Source: Phoenix dactylifera (Eukaryota; Streptophyta; Magnoliopsida; Arecales; Arecaceae). Taken from it: a stretch of DNA of 64,000 nt. The stretch lies in contig NC_052399.1 of assembly GCF_009389715.1 (NCBI RefSeq), positions 17,983,646 to 18,047,645 of the forward strand, given 5' to 3'. Shown here piece after piece: positions 1 through 9,860 of the stretch (positions are counted from its first letter, which is position 1; each line of letters starts with the position of its first letter). The position numbers and the translations under genes were made by a program. The notes under the pieces were generated by a model. It had not been told where the DNA came from. It did no database searches and saw only the letters and a program-made list of their open reading frames with translations.

Positions 1-141
1 GCAGGAAAAGTGCAGTTAGGGGTTATTTCTGATCTTAATGGGAGAGTCAAGGACTTGGAGAAGAAGTTGACACAGAAGAAGAGGGTGAAGGTTAGACGAC
101 ACAAACCAGGCAAGTCTTCTCCCCGTAAAGTTGCATGCTAA
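1..141 (+). CDS. 3' terminal coding exon of an unidentified gene (partial)
   Basis: Frame 1 is open from the window edge to a TAA at 139-141 and reads as about 46 residues. It has a short heptad-like acidic/leucine stretch (DLNGRVKDLEKKL) followed by a strongly basic tail rich in K and R and ending in KVAC. The first four bases, GCAG, could be the splice acceptor itself, in which case the exon starts at base 5. A short coiled coil plus a basic tail is all that can be seen. The family is not recognisable and the rest of the gene lies to the left of the window. Codon use and the lack of stops fit coding sequence, but the piece is too short to be certain. Confidence 0.5.
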   Translation, partial: AGKVQLGVISDLNGRVKDLEKKLTQKKRVKVRRHKPGKSSPRKVAC

Positions 142-1380
142 AAATCCATGTGGAGAATGACCGAGAAGGTTGTAACTATGTACGAGTATGCGTGTGCTAT
201 GCGTATCTATATGGCAAGAGATGAAACTGTTTCAATGTAGAGGTCTTTATCTTTTTCTTTTTGGCATTTTGGATATGTACATTACGACTACTTGGAATCA
301 AACTGATCACTTTAGCTAATTTTGCATGTAATGTGAGATCTGAACAAACGAACTTAGCTTGCTGGAGTTATAAGTTGCAACTATGCTTGTCCTGTGGAAT
401 ATGCTTCGTGTATCCCTTTATTTTGAGAAACAAAAGAGTTACGATGCAGGAGTCTCTTTGTACTAGTAGTTTCCTTTCTGCATTTCAAGTTCGCAGGTTC
501 CTATTTGGAGTAAAGGTGACCTTTTCCACTAATTTTGCATGTAACATGAGATCTGACGAAAAAGCAAGTTTGCTGAACTTGGAATTTGCAATTAGATTAA
601 TGTCACAGGGAAGCCAATTCTTAACTGAAGTTAGTGATTTTCCAAGGAATGTGGTTATCTTTTTGCTCTAAAAGTGGGTTCTAGTTCTAGGTTTCGTGAT
701 GCCTAATACCTGCATTATCTAAAGTATCATATTAACTTCTATTTCTACATAGCAAATGATTATTTTTTGAGTTGATAGCATAAATATATTCCAGGCTCGT
801 AAGTTTGTAATGTGGCAGCAGGGTATATGGATAATCCTGGTTATAACTATAAATTAGGTTTAAATTGAGGAAATTGCTGATTTGAGGATATGTTTGTAAC
901 GGTAGGTGGTTTATTGGATGTTTTAGTTGCTGCTGCTAATGGGACAATGCTTGTGGATGTCTATGACACAGCCATGAATGTTTCCAGCGTTCATGGATCA
1001 TGTGTTACTAAAATTCGCTCATTCAGGCCATGCAATAACTTCGATACTCATATCAATCCTGTCTGGTTTCTCAGTCAATCTTGTAATTGCTAATTATTTA
1101 GATATCTGAACAGATCTTATGAGAACTTCAAGAAAATAATATTTATAAATAAAATTTGAAAAGTTGGTTGGAAACAGTGCAACTGCTTTGAGTTCAATTT
1201 TTGGCCTGTGTTCGGTCTCACAACTATGAGTGAGGCTGGAGTAGAAAAGCTTGGGGATGTTAAGACTCCTAATGGTCCTAGTTCGGTGCACTCGCTTCTT
1301 TCAGTCATCGGATTTGGTGCTGCTGCACCTTCAGTTTAATCTACCAAAATGAGACTACCTATGGAAGGCTTGGATGTAGC
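142..1380. other. non-coding flank downstream of the left-edge gene
   Basis: AT-rich sequence, probably 3' UTR and then intergenic DNA. Open frames here are short and lack gene-like features. A stretch of about 27 bases (taattttgcatgta plus agatctga) occurs at 316-342 and again, with two differences, at 531-557, so part of this flank is an old local duplication. Confidence 0.4.
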
Positions 1381-1384
1381 CATG

Positions 1385-1453
1385 TAGGGTTTAGAGTTTA
1401 GATTTTTAAGATTTAGGGTTTTTGGAGTTGTTGGGGTTTAGGGTTTAGGGTTT
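1385..1453 (+). repeat. degenerate interstitial telomere-type repeats (TTTAGGG)
   Basis: Several whole or near copies of the plant telomere heptamer, TTTAGGG, are strung together, the clearest being two perfect tandem copies at about 1436-1450. Interspersed variants are GTTTAGAG and TTTTTGG. Such tracts occur as telobox promoter elements and as scars of break repair. No gene start is visible just downstream, so a repair scar or chance low-complexity tract is as likely. Confidence 0.6.
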
Positions 1454-1455
1454 TG

Positions 1456-2227
1456 TGAGTTGCCATATGAGTTACTTTAAAGAGTTGTTTGGAGAGGAAC
1501 AGAGAGGTGTTTAAAATAATCTATGCTATATTTCAAGAAAGATATTTGGTAGATAGCGAGGGGGAGAGCAAAAATGAGTGGGTTGTCCCTTTGAAATACT
1601 CCATTTGATGTTGCCTTAGGGCGAGTGGGCATGCATTCTCCATAATGTTTGAGATCAGTAGTAAGCGAAGTTGCATCCGTCGAATGATATTGCCTAGTCC
1701 CTTCAAAGATAATTATCTCCACATGTGAAAAGATAAAAATCCATTTTGCAAGAATCCACAATTCATAACTCATATATGACATGCAAATTTGCAGAAAAAG
1801 ACTATTTCATTTATCTTATTGTATTCTCTCCCCAGTAATTGTTTAATGTATGGCTTCAAGCAAATATCTATCTGCTAAATCTCCACAAATCTTAACATGA
1901 CTGTATCGTGTTAATACGTGATGGTCAACCAATTCTCAACCTTAGCACTATCAAGTTAGTTCAGTCAAAAGGTGTGAATTGTGAATCACGAATCAACGGT
2001 CTCAATTCCGAATCAAGCAAAATGAAAAACTACAAATAGGGTTGGAGCCCAAATTTCATTCAGGAGATCAAGTAATAGTACTTTATAAGCATTTAGGAAG
2101 GAAAAACTACAAAAATGAGATTTTTTTTGGAGGGGGTTTAACATTTTCAGATCAAGATCATCTTATTCTAAGTTTAATGAAGTCATTCAATGAGGAAACT
2201 ACTTGAGTAGATAACAATAGTCAATTC
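1456..2227. other. non-coding, nothing recognised
   Basis: AT-rich sequence with no convincing reading frame, RNA gene or transposon end on either strand. Confidence 0.4.
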
Positions 2228-2748
2228 GAGAACAAGATTTCCCTGGGTCATTTTCTTCAAGGCTGGAAAATGAGGTGGGGCATGTGTAGGTGAAGATGAG
2301 AGTCCATCCATTTCACATCAAACTCAAGTTAGTCTCCAATCTCTAGCAGGTACACATTAACCATGTAAGCAGAAACTCATCTAAACAAGCCTGAAACTGG
2401 CTCTTGGAAAAGGAGAAAAATATCACCTTCTTAAGGTATTAAGCTTTTTGCATTATCAGATGGCCAAGCCATGACGAGGCTTTAGAAGGAGAACAAGATT
2501 TCCCTGGGTCATTTTCTTCAAGGCTGGAAAATGAGGTGAGGCAAGATGTGTAGGTGAAGATGAGAGTCCATCCATTTCACATCAAATTCAAGTTAGTCTC
2601 CAATCTCTAGCAGGTACACATTAACCATGTAAGCAGAAACTCATCTAAACAAGCCTGAAACTGGCTCTTGGAAAAGGAGAAAAATATTACCTTCTTAAGG
2701 CATTAAGCTTTTTGCATTATCAGATAGCTAAGCCATGACAAGGCTTTA
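2228..2748. repeat. two-copy tandem duplication, unit about 261-264 bp
   Basis: The unit at 2228-2488 is repeated directly at 2489-2748. Both copies begin GAACAAGATTTCCCTGGGTC (in each case just inside the junction) and end near CATGACNAGGCTTTA. They differ by a few substitutions and one 3-4 base insertion in the second copy (GGCATGTG versus GGCAAGATGTG). Identity is well above 90 percent by eye, so the duplication is fairly recent. Neither copy carries an open frame of note and no flanking transposon ends are seen, which favours unequal exchange or replication slippage of unique DNA. Confidence 0.9.
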
Positions 2749-3540
2749 AACTTTCACTCCTATATGTAGCACAAAACTGGAGCAGCAATTGAGGGAGAAG
2801 TCATTTGATTTATTTAATTTTTATTCTCTCTTATTCCTCGCCTGCTAGTATTATAGAAACAAGCTTCTGTAGTCCCAGTCTGTAACCTTTCTAACTGGAC
2901 CCTATTGATGAAAAAAGAAAACAAAATGTAACTGGACTCATTTACATAGAAAGCCATATTTTTTGCAAATCATATATGGTAAGTATTTCAAATTTAAATT
3001 TTGATTCAACTGAAGTTATCAACTATTTCCTAAATCCTAAGAACATTATTAGTTGTCATGCTAGATTGGTCTCTAAATCAGCCACACAAGATATTAATTA
3101 GAGTAAACCAATCTAGGAAGATTATTATGTTTTGACCAAATTGCCTTCAGCTGGGTTCTAGTCTTCTGCAATCAGGCTAAGCCTGGGTTCAAAATTGGTG
3201 GGTTAAAGCAGGGGGATCAAATAGTTTTATCTCATTAATTATAAATAAGTTTCAAGAAAAAATAGAATTATTTAAAAAGCCGCATAAACTCATTTGGAGA
3301 CCAAACAGGGCCTAGTTTCCTCTCTGCTGTCCCTTCTCCACAGCGAATCTTAACCGGTTACACTGACATTATAACCGGGTACTCCGGATTTCACGTAGAC
3401 CCGAAAAGCCAGGCCGGAGCCGGTTCAGATCGGTCCACAAAGTTGAACCCGGCCTCAGTATGTCGGCAATCGGCTGGCCGACTTAACCCTGTAAATAGCC
3501 AACCTGGGTTCTCCAATCTCTACGTTCGCACCTTTTCTCC
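2749..3540. other. non-coding, GC-rich toward its right end
   Basis: 2749-3300 is AT-rich and featureless. At about 3300 the composition changes abruptly to GC-rich, as often happens just upstream of a plant gene. A TAAATAG at about 3493 lies some 50 bases before the ATG at 3541 and could be a weak TATA element. A CCAAACAGGGCC at 3302-3313 looks like a Tourist/PIF-type transposon end, but no convincing partner end was found. Confidence 0.35.
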
Positions 3541-3747
3541 ATGGCTTCTTCCCCTTCGATCAAAACCCTCAAAACCGTAACGCTCGGAGGATTCTTGGAT
3601 CAAAATCGGGGAGGCAGCGGCAGAGGCTGCCGGTGTACGACTGTCGACCACCCAAGTACCACAGGTTCGGAATCCTTGATAGCCTCGCGAAGAATTTTAT
3701 TCTTGCTTTTTTTTCCTTATACTTCCGCTACCCTCTTCAAGAAGTGA
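3541..3747 (+). CDS. possible first exon of an unidentified gene
   Basis: An ATG at 3541 follows a GC-rich upstream region and a weak TATA-like element. It opens 68 codons starting MASSPSIKTLKTVTLGG, a Ser/Thr/Lys-rich N terminus of the kind seen in organelle-targeted proteins. A possible donor, ACAG/GTTCGG, lies at 3664/3665. I could not find a downstream exon that keeps a frame open; the obvious acceptor near 4452 leads straight to a stop. It may be a non-coding transcript, a decayed gene or chance. No homologue is recognised. Confidence 0.2.
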   Translation: MASSPSIKTLKTVTLGGFLDQNRGGSGRGCRCTTVDHPSTTGSESLIASRRILFLLFFPYTSATLFKK

Positions 3748-4568
3748 GTTTTTCTTGGAGTTCTCTTTGAAATCTTTCTTGCGATAGAGTTAGGGCATTT
3801 TGATTTCTTTTCGTGTTCAATGCTTCCGGTACTCTCTTCAAGAATTGGGTTCTTGAAGTTCTGTTGAAATCTTTGTTGCAATAGAGCAGGATGTTTCAAC
3901 TATATATATATATATATATATGTTCAGTGCTTCTGTTAGTGCGTAGTCTTATGTAATGCTGGCCAGTTAATACTTTTTTCCCTTTTTTTGTGCATGTTTT
4001 TCAAGATTTCTTGACTTGCTAATTAGGATCTAGAGTTTTTACTCAATGTCTTTCTTTGTTTCTTTTTTAAGTTAATTTTATCGGAATTCTTAGTCCTGTT
4101 ATTGGTATTAACTATTTAAATACCTTATCAAGATTGTGTTTTGGGGGTTTGAGTTTTCTAGAGGAGTCCATTCTGCAACTGTTTAAAAAGTTTCAGATCC
4201 TTTTTTAATAATAATTTAAGCAATTTCATTCATTCATTCATTTATCTTTTTTGTTCAAGTATAACATCAGCAGTACCTTGAATCAGTTAATAAATCGCGA
4301 ATGTCATTGATTCAATGTAACTTTGGATTCTTGCTGCCATGAAAAAAAAAAAGAGAAGCCTTCAAGTTATATCTGTGAGATGGTTTCAGTTTTGGAAAAT
4401 ATAACTTTAAACACTACTCTGGTGAACTTTATATTCATTTCTTTTTCCCCAGGGTCTTGAAGGTGTTGGGCTAATGGTGGTCAAGTTTATAGCTTTCGCC
4501 CAGCCAATTTGATTGGCTGTTAAGGTGATTATTCTACCATCTTTCTGATCCACTGTCTATTTAGTGTA
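3748..4568. other. non-coding, T-rich
   Basis: Intron-like, T-rich DNA with a (TA)n run at about 3901-3921. It ends at the 8-base target duplication of the transposon that follows. Confidence 0.4.
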
Positions 4569-4631
4569 ATTCAAGGCAAGGTCCGACGAACCGGCGCGTA
4601 CCAGCCAGTTCGAACCGGTCTGGCCTGTAAC

Positions 4632-5838
4632 TAGGCCTGTTAACGAGCCGAGTCGAGCCCGAGCCTGGGAGGCTTGGGCTTGGCTCGTTTCACATAAGCT
4701 TGGGTTCGGGCTCAGGCTTGGGCTCAGGCTCGGGACCGAGCTCTGTATTGGGCTCGAGCTCGGGCTTGCTTGGTGAAACAAAGGCTCGGGCTTGAGCTCG
4801 TAAAGCCCGTTTCAATTACGAGCTCAAGCCCGAGCTCGGTCGGCCTCAGGCTTGGGCCCAAGCCCGGGCTCGGGCTCCCATATGAATCCTCAAAATTCAT
4901 AAGCGAACCCATCAAGCTGCCGTTGGCTTTCACTCAACGGGGAAAGAGAGAAGGAGCATCAATGACGTGATGAGTCATGCTTCTCCCACAAAAAAAAATT
5001 CCGCTGTTTCGCCCACGCTTCTCTCCGTCATGCTACAAAACCCCCTTCTTCTCCCCCTCCTCTTCCCAAAATGTCCTTCTCCCCCTCCTCCGCCGCCGCC
5101 ACAGCCGACGACAACGCCACGCCTCCCCTCCGACCTCCTCATCCTCCTTCTTCCTCCGGAACCTCAGCAACCTCGGCCTCGGCTATGCCATCGCCGCCGC
5201 CCTCGGCGTCCTTGTCCTCCTCTCCACCGTCCTCCTCGCCTCCTACATCCACTGCCGCGCCCGCGCCCGAAGCACGAATCCTAATCCTAACGGTGGCGGC
5301 GCCGGCGGCAACTTCAACGGCGTCGTGCTGCCCGACGTAATCTTCGTCGCGGAGGAGGAGGAGGACGACGAGGACAACAATGGCGAGGAGGGCGGTCGAG
5401 GCTCCGCACCCACCGGGCTAGACGCGGCAGCGATTAGCTCCTACCCGAGGTTCCCGTTTAGGAGAGGAGGTTTAGCATTTGTTATTTGCTGACAGCATAA
5501 AAACTTAAACTATTGGCCAAATTGATATTAATATTTTACAAATTGTACCAAATAGGAGACTAAGAGCTAGAGAGGAGGTTTAGCCGTTTAGGAGACTAGG
5601 AGAGCTGGAGAGGAGGGCCTTGGCCCGTTGGATGCAGGATTTCCAAATGATCTCGACTGTCGAATTCCAAGCTCATTTGGTTGTGTTAAGTCACGAGCTC
5701 ATTTGGGCTCATGAGCTGCTCGGGCTCGAGCTCGAATTTAAACAGGCCTCATTTTGAGCTCGGGCTCGGGCTCGTTTGACTAACGAGCCGAGCTTTTACC
5801 GAGCCGAGCCCGAGCAACTCGGCCCGTTAATAGCCCTA
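4632..5838. mobile_element. inner hAT-type element carrying a host gene fragment (Pack-type)
   Basis: The left end reads TAGGCCTGTTAACGAGCCGAG and the right end, in reverse complement, TAGGGCTATTAACGGGCCGAG; these are good terminal inverted repeats of hAT (TAGGG) type. The 8 bases outside them are CCTGTAAC on the left and TTTGTAAC on the right, a 6-of-8 target duplication. About 250 bp at the left end and 150 bp at the right are dense in GAGCTC/GGGCTCG motifs, the typical subterminal repeats. Between them sits a piece of an ATL RING-H2 gene. No transposase is present, so it would need one in trans. It inserted into the outer element and is therefore the younger of the two. Confidence 0.8.
4977..5492 (+). 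pseudogene. captured 5' fragment of an ATL67-like RING-H2 E3 ligase gene, RING domain missing
   Basis: The open frame (171 codons) contains the hallmark N-terminal half of an ATL ubiquitin ligase. There is a single membrane segment at about residues 68-91 (NLGLGYAIAAALGVL...), then a short CRARAR cytosolic step, an acidic run after VLPDVIFVAEE, and the GLD motif at 147-149 leading into SSYPRFPFRRGG. In intact ATL genes the RING-H2 domain follows directly; here the homology stops at about 5470 and the frame ends six codons later. The likely native start is the ATG at 5071 in another frame (MSFSPSSAAA), so a frameshift near 5120 separates it from the membrane segment. It cannot act as a ligase. 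It lies entirely between the inverted repeats of the inner hAT element, which indicates capture by the transposon. Confidence 0.75.
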
Positions 5839-7930
5839 TTTGTAACCGGTATGCCGGAGCAGTAGAAACCGGTACGGGCTGGTTCTGTGCCGGAGACGAA
5901 GAAGACGAAGAGAAGGAGAGAGAGCGCGGGGAAGAGAGGGAAGGAGGAGACCCGTGGCTGCCATTGGAGAGCCGTGGAGGGGTGGCGGAGCCTGCGAGGG
6001 GCAGGGACACGGCCGCGGCCTCGGCCTCCGCCACGCCCCTTCGGGTTCCCCCGCCCCCCTGCGGGCTCTGCCGTCCTTCTCCGGCCTCCGCCGCCCTTCC
6101 GCGGCTCTCCGATGGCGGCCACGGGTCTCCTCCCTCCCTCTCTTCCCCGGCTCTCTCTCCTTCTCTTCTTCTTCTCCGGCTCTGGCGGAAAAAAGCTGGC
6201 CGGTTCGTACCGGCCGGTTCCGGAACGAATTGGAACCATACCGTTCTGGTAGGCGACCGGTACGCCTACGGATCCGGTACGGTGAAACTTGATTCAAGGT
6301 ATTAGCTTGCATAACTTCTGAGCTTTCTAACTTCTAGTGCCTGAAGAAAGAATCTCTTGGCTTCTGGCTCTGTGAGTGATATATTGCTGAAATCCTACCT
6401 TTGCCACGAAAACTGCATGCCATTATATTTTTTTCAGTTTCTCTAGTCTTGCATGTTATTTACCCTTTTGACCATCAAATCTCAGTAGTTGAAATTAACA
6501 TCAAAACTCTAGATTCAAGACATGAGCAGGTAATTGATGCTATAGCATACTTTGATTTGCTGTATCTTATGGCAATTCTTTTTATACTATAAGGTAGTGT
6601 TCTTTCGCAGTCTGTTTCCTCACTACTAACTGAATAGATGGGTATCAAACTTGGTGAAAGGGTTGGATATAGCACTATTCATTTGCAACATCAAACAGAT
6701 CTGGTATGGCCTCTTTCCTTTTCTGGCCATTGGAATCTTTAGTTGAATATTGCTTGAAATTCAGCAGCATCTAGGTTGTATTATTATTAGACTATTCTAA
6801 TGGACACAAGGTTGTTAGCTTTCTTGTTCACTTGGGGTATGGTTGACGAGGAATTTTCTCCTAGTTTGCTTTTCTCTCTCCATATGTATTATTGCTATGT
6901 GAGCAACATCATATTTCTAACTGATGGGTTGTTGCTTTGAGAAATGATGGATGATCGTCTTCCGATCGGCTATAGGTATTTGTTACAATTCAAATATGAT
7001 GCTTTCCTTTCTCATATATTGTTTAGTTGGCGAAGTGAGAAATGCATTATTCTGAATCTTTCTTAATTATCTCTATTAATCATGTATAAAATTCATGACC
7101 AAACTAGACTCATCCTAACTACCATGGTGGCTCTATGAGTTCTTCTTCACCCATACTTTTAAGGGACTGCATACACTGTCAATGCCAGTCTCTCTGTCCT
7201 TTAATGTAAAAACTGAGCCACATGCCCTTGGTATTCATTTCTCATTCGGATGCATTTTTACTCACTGTAGCTCCGCATTTTCCTTAATTGTCACGTCACC
7301 TTTACAAATGCATCATGTCTAACACCTTACGTCAGCACGTCGCTACATATTGTACTTACCATTTTACAATTTTTGGTGCTCATCTTCTGTGCTTGTCTCT
7401 TATTCGTAGCCTAACATTTTGATGCATACAACAATTTGGTTCTTACTACTGCATTGGTGTTTTTTTTGGAACAAATCTCAAAGGCATAGAATGGTGATAT
7501 AACACTATGGGCATCTTGAATGTTGCTCTTTTATTTGCTAGATGAGCTAAGTAATTGTAGAAGTTTATCATGCTAGCAACACCATGATTTGGTAGATTTT
7601 CTTTGCAGAATGTCTCTTGATTTCACCTTTTCAAGCATATGAACTACTCTTTTGTTTGGCATCAGAAACTACTCCTTCCTTTTCTTGGTTTTGGACGGTT
7701 TTGAGCAATTTGTTCATTAATCCTTTATCTGTTTTTTATGTTGTCTTGTATTGGTGTCACAATGGTACGATGAGGTTCATGAAAGATCTATTTCAACAGA
7801 CATGCTAGCTGGCCTCTTGAGAATGGGTATATAGTGTAAACTATCTTATTTAGTCCTTACATGGTGTTGCTCTCTAAAACTATATCTCTAAGCTAATTCG
7901 TGCATGAATGTATCGCATCCAACTACTCAG

Positions 7931-8383
7931 ACTTGAGTTGCTTATAATTATTCCATCTATAACAATTGAGGCAAAATCTATGTCAACCTCTTTCTGTATT
8001 GATCAGATAGCTGTTTTTTTGACTTATTTGCTTTTTTGACATTTGTAAGCTAATTTTCTTAGATGAATATGTGTGGACTTGTTTGACTTGTTTACTTTAT
8101 TGACACCTGTTATTTCTGACTTGATCACTTTACTGGCATCTGCAGGCATTGGATGGCTGTTTTTTTTTGACTTGTTTGCTTTATTGGCATCTCATTTTTT
8201 GACTTTTGCTTTATTGGCATCTGTAAGCTAATCTCTTGTTTTTTTTTTTTTGTTTGATGTATCACGTATGTTGTATTTTTGTTGTGGAGTATACCAGAAT
8301 CACTGCCATAGATCTGGGTTCTTTATAATCATTTCATCTGCAGCAACCAAGGCAAAATCCATGTCAAATTTTTTCCCCTATTG
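7931..8383 (+). repeat. degenerate local duplication
   Basis: About 72 bases at 7931-8002 recur at 8311-8383 with roughly 75-80 percent identity (shared core AGGCAAAATC, ATGTCAA, TATTGA). Between them several copies of GACTTGTTTGCTTTATTGGCATCT-like segments are scattered (8005-8235). The block looks like an old series of slippage duplications in non-coding DNA. Confidence 0.65.
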
Positions 8384-9611
8384 AGTCTTCTCGTGTTCTT
8401 GTAATAATTGGATGCTTCTTTTTTTTTTTTAATTAAAAAAAAACTTCTTTGGCTGTCATCACCAGTCTGTGTTATATTTTTCTGTTTTAAGCTATAAGGC
8501 AGTTTCCTAGAGGCTTTTGGAACTTAAAGTCTTCTTTCCATGGATTGACCTACAAGTGTGATCTGGGATAGGTCTGTCAAATTATTCAAGTTTTTTTTTT
8601 TGTTTTTCTTAGGTTTTCTATAATAAAAAGCACCGATTACATAGTTATCATGGTAGATTGGTAGTGCTTTAAATTACCGACCTTGTTAATCCTGATGGTT
8701 CAAAAAAATTATGAATGGTTTCTGGGAGTCTGGGAAAAATTGACCCATCCATATTCAATTATCAGCATATTCAGAAGATAGTCTTTTAGGAACAATCTGA
8801 CCAAAGATAAAGATCCAGAATCTGGGAAAAAAATGCCAAACAGGTTTAGAGTTCAATTGAAGGGGGCTACCCAACCCAAGAACTTAGGCCACCAAAAGGC
8901 TTCTTCTATTTCACCAAAGATTAACACATGGACATATAGTCACCTCTACTTTTATTTGTACTGGTGGATAAGTTCCTAATAAGATGTAACCTAATATCAT
9001 GACTTATGATTTCTTGGGTTAATGGATGGTAAGAAGTTTTTTGAAGCTTGATGGTGAGCAGATGTACAGCATGATGTTTGTGTATGTGTGTATTTTTTTT
9101 AGTGGACTGCCTTCAAAATATGCCATCCATGGTACCACTGTTATTCAACCATGATGACTGTGCATTGAGACCATTACAGAGAGTTATAATGCCAAATTTA
9201 AACAAGAAGTGTTGTCCTATAACACTGATGATGAGCCGCCATAACATTTAAAACAGCTTAGTACATAAATGTAACTATAGAAATAGTAATTTGTATTGGA
9301 ATGATATAATTTGTATCAAGTAATTTTATCATAGATACACTTTAATGTTTATTGTAAATCAGCATTTCCAAAACCAGTCATTATTACCGTCATTACATTT
9401 CTCTAAATTGTGATAGCCATAACATTTTAGGGCCATTCTTATACAGTATTTTCTATGAATGCACAATCGAGTTGGACAAAGACTATTATAATGGCTTCCA
9501 CCACCTCTGTCCTTTAGTTAAAACCACAGTATTATCTTTTGAGACAAAAGTAAATGCTGGGTTTGTCAGATATGTCATCTGAATCTGCTTGTGGCATAGA
9601 TACATGGAAAT

Positions 9612-9860
9612 TCTTTTTTTTTCTTTTTTTGCTACATAGGGAGGTTCAGGACCTCAAAATCTCAAAAAAGAACAATCGTAATAATACAACAAAATAAAAG
9701 ACAGTAAATCAGAAGGCATAGAATGGAAAGTCTTCATCCCTTCCATTTGTGAGCCAATCCGCAGGTTGATTAGCCTCCCAAATAGAAAGTAAGTATTTGG
9801 AAGAGCAAAATTCTTGCTTTGGGGCTTGCCAGGGAAGCCATATGGGACCAAAATAATTTA
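9612..9860 (-). mobile_element. 3' end of a truncated LINE-type retrotransposon
   Basis: On the minus strand one frame reads LLSIWEANQPADWLTNG, which resembles the last helix region of plant LINE RNase H domains (REANQPADWLA type). It is followed by about 100 bases and then an A-rich tail (the complement of the T-runs at 9615-9629), as expected for the poly-A end of a 5'-truncated LINE. The reading frame is broken and short. No target duplication was confirmed. Confidence 0.4.

Larger units (their letters stand above)
4577..6291. mobile_element. outer hAT-type non-autonomous element, split by a second transposon
   Basis: The flanks carry a perfect 8-bp direct repeat, ATTCAAGG, at 4569-4576 and 6292-6299, the target-duplication length of hAT elements. 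The ends are imperfect inverted repeats: the left begins CAAGGTCCGACGAACCGG and the right, read in reverse complement, begins CAAGTTTCACCGTACCGG (13 of 18 match). The interior is GC-rich and full of ACCGGT/CCGGTAC motifs, as in two other elements of this window (30754-31046 and 41992-43367). Without the inserted inner element it is only about 500 bp. Long open frames on both strands at 5780-6312 are composition artefacts inside this element. It encodes no transposase. Confidence 0.8.

Noticed and set aside
3179-3316. Possible Tourist MITE ending CCAAACAGGGCC
   Set aside because: The only candidate left end (GCCTGGGTTCAAAATTGG) matches poorly and no TAA/TTA duplication is clean.
4967-5340. Pro-rich frames parallel to the ATL fragment
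   Set aside because: Frame-shifted shadows of the same GC-rich captured gene; only the frame with the membrane segment and GLD motif has homology, apart from a short piece of the native N terminus.
5780-6312. Long overlapping open frames on both strands
   Set aside because: They lie in the GC-rich interior of the outer hAT element, overlap in up to six frames and are rich in Arg/Pro/Ser; they reflect composition, not genes.
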